Shown: positions 17,417 through 26,861, counted from the stretch's first letter. The stretch: DNA of 64,000 bases from Thiotrichaceae bacterium (GCA_028688145.1 JAQTYU010000001.1:578284-642283), one strand, 5' to 3'. Notes: generated by a model from the letters alone, not told the origin. Numbers and translations: made by a program.

Positions 17417-18544
17417 ATGAAATCTAAAGTCATTTTATTCATTCGAGTTGCATTGATTGTCATGCTTATTGTGCCTAGCATCAATTTAATGCTGTACGGG
17501 GTCTCGTTCTACAAAGATGAATTGTGGGGATTGTCCCTGAGTAAAAATAAAGTGTGGGCGTGGAATAAATCTGTGCTTTATAATATTAATTTTACACAAC
17601 CACTTCTGAATAAATTTTTATATGCTTTCGGTATTTCCGCGAATCCAGCCAATGTGATTATTGGCAAAAATAATTGGCTTTATCTGGGGGATGCTCATGT
17701 CAAAACGATTACGGTCAAACGCACACATACCACTGCAACAAACAGTCAACTTGCTAAAAAGATAGGACTTGCCACAAAAGCATGGGCGCAATGGTTAAAA
17801 CAGCATGGCGTTCAGGATTATCGCATCCTGTTGGCGGCGGACAAAGATACTATTTACCCCGAATATCTACCCAACTGGGCGCAACCCGTCAGCGATTATG
17901 CAATTAATACCCTTTTAGCCAATGTAAGCCCTGAAATTTACATCGACACCCGAGACATTCTAAAAAACTCGAAGCCAAAATTTTCACAGCCACTTTATTA
18001 CAAAACCGACACGCATTGGAATAGTTTGGGAGGATGGGTCGCTTTTCATCATTTCATGGATAAAATAATTCAAACTGAGAAAAAATTGATAGAGCCTCAA
18101 ATTGAACTTGTTAGTACAAATACACGGGCAGGAGGCGATCTTGGACGATTTCTTAATATTTCTGGGTTCTTAAGCGATACAGAAGTGATGTTAGACATCG
18201 TCAACCCAAAGCACATTGATGTGGAGAAATACGATTTTGATACCTCTCAACTTTTAGGGGCTGGCGGCAATGCACCTGTTCCAATGTCGCGTGTTCCTCT
18301 GCTTATCAAATCAAAAAATGCATTAAATCAGAAAAAGGTTCTCTGGTTACGTGATTCTTTTGGAAGAGTACTCTCGCCTTTGATGGCTGCTACTTTTTCA
18401 GAGGTATTACAACTGCATTATGATGTGGTCGATTCCAAACGTTTCGTGCAATTAGTCAATACATTCAAACCCGATTATGTGTTCATAAGTGTGGTTGAGC
18501 GAGAAGCTTTCTCCACACACTTTTCAAATTTCCCGCCACCTTAG
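17417..18544 (+). CDS. AlgJ/AlgX-like polysaccharide O-acetyltransferase partner
   Basis: A 375-residue protein with one N-terminal membrane anchor (residues 5-25) and a periplasmic SGNH-like acetyltransferase domain. The Asp-His pair is in TDTHWN (about residues 197-202) and the Ser is in LRDSFG (about 314). It probably takes acetyl groups delivered by the preceding AlgI-like protein and puts them on a surface polymer. I chose ATG 17417 over the adjacent TTG. The C-terminus ends NFPPP just before an IS630 relic. Confidence 0.85.
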   Translation: MKSKVILFIRVALIVMLIVPSINLMLYGVSFYKDELWGLSLSKNKVWAWNKSVLYNINFTQPLLNKFLYAFGISANPANVIIGKNNWLYLGDAHVKTITVKRTHTTATNSQLAKKIGLATKAWAQWLKQHGVQDYRILLAADKDTIYPEYLPNWAQPVSDYAINTLLANVSPEIYIDTRDILKNSKPKFSQPLYYKTDTHWNSLGGWVAFHHFMDKIIQTEKKLIEPQIELVSTNTRAGGDLGRFLNISGFLSDTEVMLDIVNPKHIDVEKYDFDTSQLLGAGGNAPVPMSRVPLLIKSKNALNQKKVLWLRDSFGRVLSPLMAATFSEVLQLHYDVVDSKRFVQLVNTFKPDYVFISVVEREAFSTHFSNFPPP

Positions 18545-18634
18545 TTAAATTCGGTTTAGCAATTTTCACATAACTATTTCTGTAAATTAACCTAGGTTAT
18601 GGATAAGAAATAGCAAAAAATTTAATAAATATAG

Positions 18635-18939
18635 TTAGTTATAGTATTTAAATTTTAAAAAATAGACTGAGAGGACATGATCAAAGGCATGATTAAAATT
18701 ATCAAATTGCTTCCCAATTTTTTTAAGCCGTGCTTTGATGATTGCCCAACAATTTTCGATGGGATTCAAATCAGGCGAGTATGCTGGTAAGAAAACTAAG
18801 CGACATTGCGCTATGAGTTCTCTAGTCTTAGCTGACTTATGGATACTGGCATTATCAATAATAATGATCTGTCCTTGAGATAGTTCTTTCAATAGCTGAT
18901 GTTCTAGCCAATAGTTGAAGCAGTCCGCATTGATTTACT
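18635..18939 (-). pseudogene. IS630-family transposase, C-terminal fragment
   Basis: About 100 codons of the DDE-superfamily domain of an IS630 transposase. It reads ADCFNYWLEHQLLKEL, IIIDNASIHKS, LVFLPAYSPDLNPIENCWAI, with the final acidic residue in NPIE. Family members have about 330 residues, so the N-terminal two thirds are missing; the frame opens at stop codons just above 18940. This is a non-functional remnant on the minus strand. Confidence 0.9.
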
Positions 18940-19232
18940 ATATTATATCAAGTTTATCTCGATAAACTTGTGAAATAAATATCATAAGTTTTAATGCGTA
19001 AAACTAGACTATTTAAGTATCAATCAATATAAATTTATTTTCAAGATAGCAGGGTTCTCATGATAAAACAGGCTCTGGCTTGCTAAACAGACATAAACAT
19101 GAGTTTACTACATGACAATGCATTCAGTTTTTACTGGGGATTACTGACAGTTGAATAGAGACATCATTCATATTTATTTCAAGCAGTTTTACGGGGTTAC
19201 ATACGCAAGATGGGATTTTGAGGGTGGAGATT

Positions 19233-19316
19233 GACTGCGCCCTAACCCTCTAAAAAGGAGCTAAAAACTACCTATTTTTATCTCTAGTTCCTATTCGGCA
19301 GATGGGCGCAGTTAAT
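19233..19316. repeat. Miniature element with ACTGCGCCC / GGGCGCAGT ends
   Basis: Starts GACTGCGCCC and ends GGGCGCAGTTAA, giving about 10-bp inverted termini around a variable AT-rich centre. The right end touches the glcD stop codon. It belongs to the same family as 22085-22216. Confidence 0.65.
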
Positions 19317-19318
19317 CA

Positions 19319-20764
19319 CTAAAAACGGTCTAATTCAGGAAACGCCAGTTCCCCATGATGAACGTGCATCGCGCCAAATTCCGCACAACGATGCAAGGTA
19401 GGAATCGCTTTTTCAGGATTGAGTAAATTAGCGGGGTCAAAAGCCGCTTTCACTGCATGAAACTGTAGCAATTCTTGACTATTAAACTGCACACACATTT
19501 GGTTAAGCTTTTCCACACCCACGCCATGTTCACCCGTTACTGTGCCACCGACGGCAACGCATAACTCTAAAATCTTGCCGCCTAACTCTTCCGCTTGGTG
19601 CAGTTGTCCTTTGGAGGCATCGAATAAAATCAAGGGGTGTAAATTGCCATCGCCCGCGTGAAACACATTCGCCACAGCCAAACCGTACTGCTCGCTTAAC
19701 TCGTGAATGCGTTGTAACACCATTGGCAAATGTTTACGCGGAATCGTGCCATCCATGCAGTAATAATCAGGGGAAATGCGCCCCACCGCAGGAAACGCCG
19801 CTTTTCGCCCCGCCCAAAATTGCAGGCGTTGGCGTTCATTATCCGCAAGCCGCACTTCACTGGCTTGATGTTTCTCTACAATCGCCCGCACTTGCTGAAT
19901 TTGAATTTCAACTTCTTCGGGGCTACCATCTAATTCACACAGCAAAATTGCCGCAGCGTCCACAGGATAGCCCACTTTCACAAAGGCTTCGGCGGCACGA
20001 ATTGCGGCATTGTCCATCATTTCCAAACCCGCAGGAATAATGCCCACGGCAATGATTTCTGCGACGGCACTGCCTGCGTTAATCACGCTGTCGAAGGCGG
20101 CAAGCACCACTTGCACGGCGGCAGGTTTTGGCAATAAACGCACCGTGACTTCCATCACCACACCAAGTAAACCTTCTGAGCCTGTGAACAAGGCGAGCAA
20201 ATCATAACCCGCGCTGTCAAAAGCTTGGCTGCCGATGGTGATTAATTCGCCTTCGATGGTTAATACTTTAATTTCTAAAATATTATGAACCGTTAGCCCA
20301 TATTTTAAACAGTGCACCCCGCCCGCATTTTCCGCGACATTGCCGCCAATGGTGCAAGCGATTTGGGAGGAGGGGTCAGGCGCGTAATATAAACCGTGGG
20401 CAGCAACTGCTTGAGAAATTGAGGCATTGCGTACCCCGGTTTCTACACGCGCCGTGCGGGCGACAGGGTCAATATTGAGAATTCGCTTAAATTTAGCGAG
20501 GCTGAGTAAAACTCCAGCTTTGTGGGGTAATGCGCCGCCAGATAAACCTGTGCCTGCGCCGCGTGCCACGACGGGAATTTTATGGGTATAACAGAACTTT
20601 AAAACTTGTTGTACTTGCTCTAAAGTTTCAGGAATCACAACAGCGGCGGGACGTTCACGGTAAACAAATAAACCATCGCATTCGTAAGGGCGCACTGCCT
20701 CTTCGGACAATAGCACTGCGTCAGCGGGGAGGAAATCATGCAATTGCTCGAAAAGGGTACGCAT
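19319..20764 (-). CDS. glcD: FAD-linked oxidase, GlcD-type glycolate/D-lactate dehydrogenase subunit
   Basis: A 481-residue flavoprotein of the VAO/PCMH family that oxidises a 2-hydroxy acid such as glycolate or D-lactate. The FAD-binding half contains VVARGAGTGLSGGALP, DPSSQIACTIGGNVAENAGG and GSEGLLGV. The C-terminal cap has NVFHAGDGNLHP and TGEHGVG. glcE and glcF are not adjacent, which is odd for a three-subunit enzyme; they may be elsewhere, or this may be a single-subunit relative. ATG 20764 is preferred, but starts at 20770 and 20773 are possible. It begins within about 12 bases of the end of the pseudopilin gene. Confidence 0.9.
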   Translation of the reverse strand: MRTLFEQLHDFLPADAVLLSEEAVRPYECDGLFVYRERPAAVVIPETLEQVQQVLKFCYTHKIPVVARGAGTGLSGGALPHKAGVLLSLAKFKRILNIDPVARTARVETGVRNASISQAVAAHGLYYAPDPSSQIACTIGGNVAENAGGVHCLKYGLTVHNILEIKVLTIEGELITIGSQAFDSAGYDLLALFTGSEGLLGVVMEVTVRLLPKPAAVQVVLAAFDSVINAGSAVAEIIAVGIIPAGLEMMDNAAIRAAEAFVKVGYPVDAAAILLCELDGSPEEVEIQIQQVRAIVEKHQASEVRLADNERQRLQFWAGRKAAFPAVGRISPDYYCMDGTIPRKHLPMVLQRIHELSEQYGLAVANVFHAGDGNLHPLILFDASKGQLHQAEELGGKILELCVAVGGTVTGEHGVGVEKLNQMCVQFNSQELLQFHAVKAAFDPANLLNPEKAIPTLHRCAEFGAMHVHHGELAFPELDRF

Positions 20765-20773
20765 GATCATCAC

Positions 20774-21403
20774 TTACAATGCAAAAAATAATTTGTGTAA
20801 CACCAAAGAACTGCCGTTATTAGCTGTGTAATCGGATTGATCACTACGAATACTGCCTGTATTAGCGAGCTGATCATCCGATTGAGTTTCTAAAATGACA
20901 GCAATATTCCCTGGGATTTGCGTAAACCCCACAAATAAACCGGGGATCGTTGTACCTGCAGTAGAACCATTGGCGGTACTGTCATTTGAGACACCCGTAA
21001 TTCCACCGAAAGCATTTAAGGGTTGATCTTGACTGGTTTTTGCACCTGTCACCAAACCTGCGTTGCGTAAATGCAGCCAAAACAAACGGGATTCTTCCCC
21101 AGCCGTGGCGGAGTCAAATTTGTGAATGGTATTCCCTAGGGCAATTTTAGAATTACCATCACCAGAAGTAACCCCTGTCCCTGTCCAACGAGTGGCTGCG
21201 TTCTTATCATCCCCAGGAATGGCACGATAACGATCTTGATAACTGTAAATTGCGGCGGAAATGCCATTAAAATCACTTTCGAGATTTTTGATTTTGGCAT
21301 TGGTAATAATTTCTTGCCCTTTTAACACCCCACCGAGTAATAAGCCAATGATTACTAACACAATGGCTATTTCGACTAGGGTAAATCCTGACTGCTGACG
21401 CAT
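20774..21403 (-). CDS. Type IV pilin-like/type II secretion pseudopilin
   Basis: A 209-residue prepilin. The short positively charged leader MRQQSG is followed by FTLVEIAIVLVIIGLLLGG, the class III signal cleaved after G6 by the prepilin peptidase, with Glu at mature position 5. The remaining globular part (SAAIYSYQDRYRAIPGDDKNAATRW, then a Gly/Ser/Thr-rich region) resembles minor pseudopilins. A good GGGAGGA ribosome-binding site precedes ATG 21403. No other pilin gene flanks it, and glcD follows directly. Confidence 0.88.
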   Translation of the reverse strand: MRQQSGFTLVEIAIVLVIIGLLLGGVLKGQEIITNAKIKNLESDFNGISAAIYSYQDRYRAIPGDDKNAATRWTGTGVTSGDGNSKIALGNTIHKFDSATAGEESRLFWLHLRNAGLVTGAKTSQDQPLNAFGGITGVSNDSTANGSTAGTTIPGLFVGFTQIPGNIAVILETQSDDQLANTGSIRSDQSDYTANNGSSLVLHKLFFAL

Positions 21404-21680
21404 AACGTCCTCCCGTAAACAATAACTTTCGGAGATAAAACTGAGTTGATGTTCAAATTATACTACAATCAACAAAACAAGATAGTTAGTCTTATTATGA
21501 TGACATCTTGTTTTTAAAGCAAAAAACCTATATTTAACTAGGGTTAAGTCACTTAAAACAACCTACTTTTCACTAGAATATTATCTAGGTGATTATGCGC
21601 ACAGCTTGTGACAAAATACTGTTAAGATACGCTCACTATTGTTTTTAATACCCATTAAAATTCCCAAATAGGATATTACG
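21404..21680. other. Divergent promoter region
   Basis: About 280 AT-rich bases between the pseudopilin gene (minus) and a small secreted protein gene (plus). I see no gene. It presumably carries promoters for both. Confidence 0.4.
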
Positions 21681-22076
21681 ATGAAACATAATATGTTTAC
21701 TTGGCTTGCAGTTGGCAGTTTAGTTTTGAGTGCTCAAAGCTCCTTTGCTGCCCCTTTCGACTACCTGAAATTTGCGGTCAATAATACCTTAAAATGCTCG
21801 CATTCTTCAGTTGATGCGAGCACCGCCAAAGCCGAATATGTCACCCAACCTAAGCGTGAAAACGACTTGGAAGAAGCCCGCGTAAAAATCTATTACAAAG
21901 GTTTCACGGGTAAATCACATTCAATGACCGTGGATTATCGTTTAGGGCAACTCAATCGCCAAGACATTATTTCAGCAGATGTGTTGGAAGACAGCGCGCT
22001 GACAGGCACGGGAAAATGTCCTTATTTCCGCGATAAGAAACACAATAAAGATAATTGGCAACCTGCTGAAAATTAA
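21681..22076 (+). CDS. Small secreted protein of unknown function
   Basis: A 131-residue protein with a clear Sec signal peptide (residues 1-23, ending SFAAP). The mature part is lysine-rich and has two cysteines (LKCSHS and GKCPYF) that could form a disulfide. I recognise no domain. It is a single gene facing recN, with a miniature element in the convergent gap. Confidence 0.7.
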   Translation: MKHNMFTWLAVGSLVLSAQSSFAAPFDYLKFAVNNTLKCSHSSVDASTAKAEYVTQPKRENDLEEARVKIYYKGFTGKSHSMTVDYRLGQLNRQDIISADVLEDSALTGTGKCPYFRDKKHNKDNWQPAEN

Positions 22077-22084
22077 TATTTAAA

Positions 22085-22216
22085 CTGCGCCCCTAAATCC
22101 TCTGAAGAGAGGAGAGTATCAAAGTATTTTGCAACCGATTAAAGAAGCCCCTAAAGGGGACTTTAAAGACAAAAGCTTTAATGTTTAGCCCCCTTTAGGG
22201 GGTTGGGGGCGCAGTC
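22085..22216. repeat. Miniature element with ACTGCGCCCC / GGGGGCGCAGT ends
   Basis: The left end ACTGCGCCCCTAAATCC and right end GGTTGGGGGCGCAGT are inverted. The inner half contains AAGCCCCTAAAGGGG and TAGCCCCCTTTAGGGG palindromic units. It lies between convergent genes, 5 nt from the recN stop, and may terminate both. Confidence 0.75.
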
Positions 22217-22219
22217 AAT

Positions 22220-23884
22220 CTAATTAACCCGTTGCAACATTTCTTCCGCATGAGCCAAAGTTTGCGCTGTCATTTCCACACCGCCCAACATCCGCGCCAC
22301 TTCTTCAATACGTTCGGGCTGGTTTAAATACTGAATTTGGGTAGTGCTCAGCGCGTTTTCAGTGTGCTTACTGACTTGTAAATGCTGATGTCCTTGTGAA
22401 GCGACTTGAGGCAAATGGGTGATGCACAGCACTTGACGCTGTTCCCCCAAACGCCGCAATAATTGCCCCACGATTTCAGCAACCCCGCCGCCAATCCCCA
22501 CATCCACTTCATCAAAAACCAAACTGGGCACACCGCTGGCTTGTGCAGTCAACACTTGAATTGCCAAACTAATCCGTGATAATTCGCCCCCCGATGCCAC
22601 TTTGTGCAGCGGACGCGGTGCATAACCGATATTGGTACTCACCAGAAACTCGACGGTGTCAATTCCCGCCAGCGTCGGTGCAGCATGTTCATCAGCACTC
22701 ACCATAATCCGCAATTCACCGTTTGGCATTCCGAGACGTTTTAACTCACCGCTGATTTTTTGCCCTAAATACTCGGCTGTCTCTACCCGTTGATTATGCA
22801 ATTGTTCTGCCACGAGATAATACGCCTGTCCCGACTTTGCCAACGCTTGTTCCAACACATGGGCGCGTTGCTCGTAATTTTCCAAAGCCTCAAGCTGCGT
22901 CATCAAGTTTTGGAAATATTCAGGCAAATCCGCAACCCGCACTTTGTGTTTACGCGCCATGTCTTGCAATAAACTGATGCGCTGCTCAAGCTGTTGTAAA
23001 CGTTGCGGGTCTAGTTCTAACTTGCTGATGTAATGTCGCAATTCCCCAACCGCTTCTTGGGCATGAATCATCGCATTTTCCAGCAAACTGGTGACAGTAT
23101 TTAAACCCGTATCATGTTGTTGTACTTGTGAGAGTTCGCGGCTGGCTTGACTCAATCCTGCAAGACATGCACTGCTGTCTTCAGCATCGAGTAATTCAAG
23201 CACATGTTGGCTGGTGTCTAAAAGTTGGCGGGCGTTGGCAAGGCGGCGGTGTTCTTGTTCGAGGGTTTGCAGGGTTTCGGGGCTGAGTTCTAAAACTTCT
23301 AATTCTTGGACTTGATAACGCAATAAAGTTAATTTCGCTTCACGGTCTTGGCTTGCACCGCCGAGAATACTTAATTCCGTTTGCAAGGCTTTCCAGTGTT
23401 GATATGCCTGCGCTACTTGCTGCAATAATTCGGAATTGGGCAATAAAGCATCTAATAATTGGCGTTGCACATCGTGATGTAATAAGGATTGATGCGCGTG
23501 TTGCCCGTGAATATCGACCAGAAAACTACCCAATTGACGCAGGGTCTGAATTGAAACTGCTTGTTCATTAATATACGCCCGCGAGCGTCCTGTGGGATTG
23601 ACCACGCGGCGTAAAGTGCATTGGAGCGCATCGCCAAAACCTTGTTGTTGTAGCCAGTTTTGCGCGACGGGGGGTAATTCAAATTGTGCAATCACACTGG
23701 CGGCATCACTGCCTTGACGCACCACGCTGGCATCCGCACGCTCGCCCAAAACCAAGCCGAGCGCGTCGATTAAAATCGATTTTCCCGCGCCCGTTTCCCC
23801 ACTAATAATCGTCAAGCCCTGATGTAAATGCAGGCTGAGCTTTTGCACAATCGCAAAGTTTTCAATCTGAATTGAGTGCAACAC
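22220..23884 (-). CDS. recN: DNA repair protein RecN
   Basis: A 554-residue SMC-like ATPase that helps in double-strand break repair. The N-terminal ATPase lobe has the Walker A GETGAGKSILIDALGLVLG (about residues 29-47) after IENFAIV. A central coiled-coil region is rich in Gln and Leu. The C-terminal lobe has the ABC signature LHKVASGGELSRI and Walker B VPSLVFDEVDVGIGG, then CITHLPQVA. Length matches RecN. The GTG start directly follows the nadK stop (TAAGTG), so the two are co-transcribed, as in many gammaproteobacteria. Confidence 0.96.
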   Translation of the reverse strand: MLHSIQIENFAIVQKLSLHLHQGLTIISGETGAGKSILIDALGLVLGERADASVVRQGSDAASVIAQFELPPVAQNWLQQQGFGDALQCTLRRVVNPTGRSRAYINEQAVSIQTLRQLGSFLVDIHGQHAHQSLLHHDVQRQLLDALLPNSELLQQVAQAYQHWKALQTELSILGGASQDREAKLTLLRYQVQELEVLELSPETLQTLEQEHRRLANARQLLDTSQHVLELLDAEDSSACLAGLSQASRELSQVQQHDTGLNTVTSLLENAMIHAQEAVGELRHYISKLELDPQRLQQLEQRISLLQDMARKHKVRVADLPEYFQNLMTQLEALENYEQRAHVLEQALAKSGQAYYLVAEQLHNQRVETAEYLGQKISGELKRLGMPNGELRIMVSADEHAAPTLAGIDTVEFLVSTNIGYAPRPLHKVASGGELSRISLAIQVLTAQASGVPSLVFDEVDVGIGGGVAEIVGQLLRRLGEQRQVLCITHLPQVASQGHQHLQVSKHTENALSTTQIQYLNQPERIEEVARMLGGVEMTAQTLAHAEEMLQRVN

Positions 23885-24754
23885 TTAAACTGCTTTTCCC
23901 CAATCAAGTTTCACCCGCAAAGTGGTGTAATGGTCATGTCCTTGCGGATGAATCAGTCGAATATGTTGGCGTTTTTCAATCACAATTTTGTCGCCGGGCA
24001 GAATTTCTTGACACAGCACGCCGTCGCAATTGAGCTGAGCTTTGCCGCTTTGTTCCGCATTAATGCTGACGTGAATGCAGCTATCGCCATCGACCACAAT
24101 CGGACGATTGCTCAAAGTATGCGGACAAATTGAAACCACGACTAGAGCGTTTAACGAAGGATGCACAATCGGACCGCCACTGGACAGCGCGTAAGCCGTT
24201 GAACCTGTGGGCGTGGCAATCACTAAACCATCGGAACGTTGCCGATTGACAAAATGTCCGTTAATTGAAGTTTCAAAGGTGAGCATGTGCGGCATATTCC
24301 AACGATGAATAACCATGTCATTCAAGGCGTTAGAATGCGACAAACATTGTCCATTGCGATACACTTCGGCATAAATTAAAAAGCGGTCTTCTTCAATAAA
24401 TTGCCCGTCTAAAATCGCATCCAGATGCGTGTGCATTTCTGTGGGACAAATATCGGTCAAAAATCCCAAGCGTCCTAAATTTATCCCGAGCAGGCAAACA
24501 TCATGCTTTGCTAAAAGCCGCGCTGCCTGTAATAATGTGCCATCTCCACCAATCGCTATCACCAAATCGCAACGAATGCCTAAGGCTTCGGTATTGGCAG
24601 CTATACTAAAATTATGCTCTGAGAGCAGGTTAGCACTGGGCGCGTCTAGCACAATTTCGAGCTGGCGAACGCGTAAGTAGTCGACTAAAGTTTTTAAGGT
24701 AGTCACTACGCGCTCGTCGCCGCGTTTTGCGATAATTCCGATACTTTTAAACAT
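23885..24754 (-). CDS. nadK: NAD kinase
   Basis: A 289-residue enzyme that phosphorylates NAD to NADP. Motifs are IGIIAKRGD at the N-terminus, VIAIGGDGTLLQAARLL with the GGDGT catalytic loop, GINLGRLGFLTD, and NDMVIHRW. The glycine-rich ATP/NAD region follows (ATPTGSTAYALSSGGPIVHP). ATG 24754 is preferred to the in-frame GTG at 24760. It lies immediately upstream of recN and is divergent from hrcA, the classic nadK-recN/hrcA neighbourhood. Confidence 0.96.
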   Translation of the reverse strand: MFKSIGIIAKRGDERVVTTLKTLVDYLRVRQLEIVLDAPSANLLSEHNFSIAANTEALGIRCDLVIAIGGDGTLLQAARLLAKHDVCLLGINLGRLGFLTDICPTEMHTHLDAILDGQFIEEDRFLIYAEVYRNGQCLSHSNALNDMVIHRWNMPHMLTFETSINGHFVNRQRSDGLVIATPTGSTAYALSSGGPIVHPSLNALVVVSICPHTLSNRPIVVDGDSCIHVSINAEQSGKAQLNCDGVLCQEILPGDKIVIEKRQHIRLIHPQGHDHYTTLRVKLDWGKAV

Positions 24755-24899
24755 AATCACCCATGACGGCAGAGAAGAGGAAGGTGAAACCTGTTGTACA
24801 GGATAAACAGTATTGTAGCATTATGCGACTTTTGCACGCGCTCACCGTGCGTGTTAAATTAAACTTTGTAAGCATGTTGTCAAGGGCGCGGTATTTCCA

Positions 24900-25931
24900 A
24901 TGTCTAGGCGTAATTCCCATAAAATCAGCGAACGTGCTGAGCATTTACTTAAAATCTTAGTTGACCGCTATATTCGCGATGGACAACCCGTGGGTTCGCG
25001 CACGCTTTCTAAAAATTTAGAACTGAGTGCTGCCACCATTCGTAACGTGATGGCGGATTTAGAAGATATGGGGCTGGTTTGCTCGCCTCATACTTCCGCA
25101 GGACGCATTCCGACGGCTTTAGGCTATCGCGTGTTTGTCGATAGTTTACTACAGGTTCAGCCCTTAAACAGTCAAGACGAGCAACGTTTACGAGCGCAAC
25201 TTAATCAAGCCAAAAATGAACAAGATTTAATTCAACAAGCCTCACATTTACTCTCTGAAATCACGCATTTAGTCGGTGTGGTGATGTTGCCGCGTCACAA
25301 TTCCAAAACCCTGCGCCATGTCGAATTCTTGCCGCTGTCGGGCAAACGAGTATTAGTGATTTTAGTCATCAACGAACAAGAAGTACAAAACCGTATTTTG
25401 ACCACCACCCGCCGCTATTCTGCCTCAGAATTGGAACAGGCGGCAAATTATCTCAATGCCGCTTTTACAGGTAAAGATATTGATTCAGTGCGTCAGAATT
25501 TATTGAAAGAAATGCGTGACACCCAAGAAACTTTAAGCGCGATGATGCAAGCCGCGATTGAAATGGCAGATAAAGCCTTTCTTGCACCTCAACAAGCGCA
25601 CGACATGTTAGTCTCGGGACAAACCAATTTGCTCGACGTTGCCGAGCTTTCAAACGTGAATAAATTGCGGGAATTATTCTCTGCTTTCAACCAAAAGCGC
25701 GATATTTTGGGTTTACTCGACCAAGCTTTAGATGCACAAGGGGTGCAGATTTTCATTGGCGAAGAATCAGGCTATGACGTGCTCGGCGATTGCAGCATTG
25801 TCACCGCACCTTATGGACACAATGGCTCAGTGATTGGGGTTTTAGGTGTGGTGGGCCCGACACGCATGGAATATCAGCGCGTGATTCCTATCGTTGATCT
25901 CACCGCCAAGTTATTGGGTTCTGCTCTGTAA
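24900..25931 (+). CDS. hrcA: Heat-inducible transcription repressor HrcA
   Basis: A 343-residue repressor that normally binds CIRCE operators of groE and dnaK genes. The N-terminal winged-helix domain reads LLKILVDRYIRDGQPVGSRTL, SAATIRNVMADLEDMGLV and HTSAGRIPT. The C-terminal GAF-like domain ends PTRMEYQRVIPIVDLTAKLL. Length matches the family. I see no CIRCE inverted repeat (TTAGCACTC-N9-GAGTGCTAA) in the 145-base upstream gap, so autoregulation is not evident. grpE and dnaK are not adjacent. Confidence 0.95.
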   Translation: MSRRNSHKISERAEHLLKILVDRYIRDGQPVGSRTLSKNLELSAATIRNVMADLEDMGLVCSPHTSAGRIPTALGYRVFVDSLLQVQPLNSQDEQRLRAQLNQAKNEQDLIQQASHLLSEITHLVGVVMLPRHNSKTLRHVEFLPLSGKRVLVILVINEQEVQNRILTTTRRYSASELEQAANYLNAAFTGKDIDSVRQNLLKEMRDTQETLSAMMQAAIEMADKAFLAPQQAHDMLVSGQTNLLDVAELSNVNKLRELFSAFNQKRDILGLLDQALDAQGVQIFIGEESGYDVLGDCSIVTAPYGHNGSVIGVLGVVGPTRMEYQRVIPIVDLTAKLLGSAL

Positions 25932-25948
25932 ATACAAGTAAATACAAA

Positions 25949-25971
25949 ACGAGTTCCCGCAATGGGAACTC
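25949..25971 (-). terminator. Terminator of the proline-rich protein gene
   Basis: A 9-bp stem CGAGTTCCC / GGGAACTCG has a 5-nt loop and is followed on the minus strand by TTTTGTATTT. It is placed just past the minus-strand stop at 25982. Confidence 0.75.
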
Positions 25972-25981
25972 GCTCAAACGG

Positions 25982-26692
25982 CTAATTTGCAGGAATCAAA
26001 CGATCCCCAAAGGGGGTACGTACCACCCGCATTCCTGGCGGCACATCCTCATCTTTAATCACTTGTTTTTGAAAGTTCTTATAAAGCTCTTGCCGCTTTT
26101 TAAGTTCTTCCTCCTGTCTTTTTTTTTCTTCTGCGGGGTTGGCGGCTGGAGGAAGTACGGGTTGGGCTGCCACGGGTGGTGGTGCAGGCGGTGGCGGCGG
26201 TGCAATTGCGCTCTTACGCATTAAATTCAAAATCGCAACTTTCCCATTTTCCTTACATTGCAAACCTTTCACTGGGCTAGAAACTCGGCATGGCGAATCA
26301 CTGGGATATTCCAAGGTCGCTTCACGTCCATCTACTTTGACTAAAAAGTAATTAGGATAACCATCCAAGGGAGTGCGTTCGTTTTTACGTAAACGTTGCA
26401 CAAATTCTTTACCATCAGGAGCTTGCAACATTGCAACTCGTTTATCCCCAATACGGCTGGTGCCGCGCAAAGTAAAATCTTGTTGTGGTTTTGCAGGCGG
26501 TGGTGGGGGAGGCGGCGGTGGTGGGGGAGGCGGTGCAACATTATTAGCCGCAGCGGCCGCCGCTGCTGCGGCATTTGCAGCAGACCGTGCTGTTTTATCG
26601 GTGCCTCGGTCTGCATCAAATAAATCAAAGGCTTGCACTGTCCAAACATTACAGCACAAGGCAATTCCAAAAACGACTCGAGCTCGTATCAT
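25982..26692 (-). CDS. Exported Ala/Pro-rich protein, possibly GspC/PilP-like
   Basis: A 236-residue protein: signal peptide (MIRARVVFGIALCC, then NVWTVQAF), a run of alanines, a run of thirteen prolines, and a compact domain. That domain (DFTLRGTSRIGDKRVAMLQ, NYFLVKVDGREATLEY) resembles the beta-sandwich homology region of GspC/PilP proteins that dock on a secretin. A second proline run and a charged coiled-coil-like stretch (EEKKRQEEELKKRQELYKN) follow, ending PPGMRVVRTPFG. ATG 26692 lies 6 nt after GAGG; ATG 26704 is the alternative. The GspC/PilP match is a resemblance only. Confidence 0.65.
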   Translation of the reverse strand: MIRARVVFGIALCCNVWTVQAFDLFDADRGTDKTARSAANAAAAAAAAANNVAPPPPPPPPPPPPPAKPQQDFTLRGTSRIGDKRVAMLQAPDGKEFVQRLRKNERTPLDGYPNYFLVKVDGREATLEYPSDSPCRVSSPVKGLQCKENGKVAILNLMRKSAIAPPPPPAPPPVAAQPVLPPAANPAEEKKRQEEELKKRQELYKNFQKQVIKDEDVPPGMRVVRTPFGDRLIPAN

Positions 26693-26806
26693 TTTAAACC
26701 TCATGTTTCAATCCACACCCGACCTCATCTGTCAGGTGAAACCCGCCGACGGATGGAAGTCGATGGATTATTTCTCCCCGTGAACGAGAAGTTTACCGTA
26801 AAGGAT

Positions 26807-26826
26807 AACGATACTGACGTATCGTT
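26807..26826. promoter_or_regulatory. 20-bp palindrome in the leader of the proline-rich protein gene
   Basis: AACGATAC-TGAC-GTATCGTT lies about 115 bases upstream of the start on the minus strand. It could be an operator or a leader hairpin; no regulator is assigned. Confidence 0.35.
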
Positions 26827-26861
26827 AAGGAGGAGCTTTCAAACCAGCAAGAAAACCTCAT

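Larger units (their letters stand above)
18545..19318. other. Intergenic region with IS630 relic and a miniature element
   Basis: About 770 bases between the AlgJ-like gene and glcD. It holds a truncated IS630 transposase (18635-18939), a 22-bp palindrome centred on AAGTTTATCTCGATAAACTT just upstream of it, and an ACTGCGCCC-type element (19233-19316) abutting glcD. Nothing else is recognised. Confidence 0.6.

Noticed and set aside
24755..24899. CIRCE operator upstream of hrcA
   Set aside because: I looked for TTAGCACTC and GAGTGCTAA and neither half is present.
26700..26730. Minus strand reads GTGTGGATTGAAAC, similar to the 3' end of type I-C CRISPR repeats
   Set aside because: Only one copy is present, with no spacers, no second repeat within the window and no cas genes.
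26373..26783. 136-codon ORF with polyglycine and polyalanine runs
   Set aside because: It is the antisense reading of the polyproline and polyalanine codons of the proline-rich exported protein.
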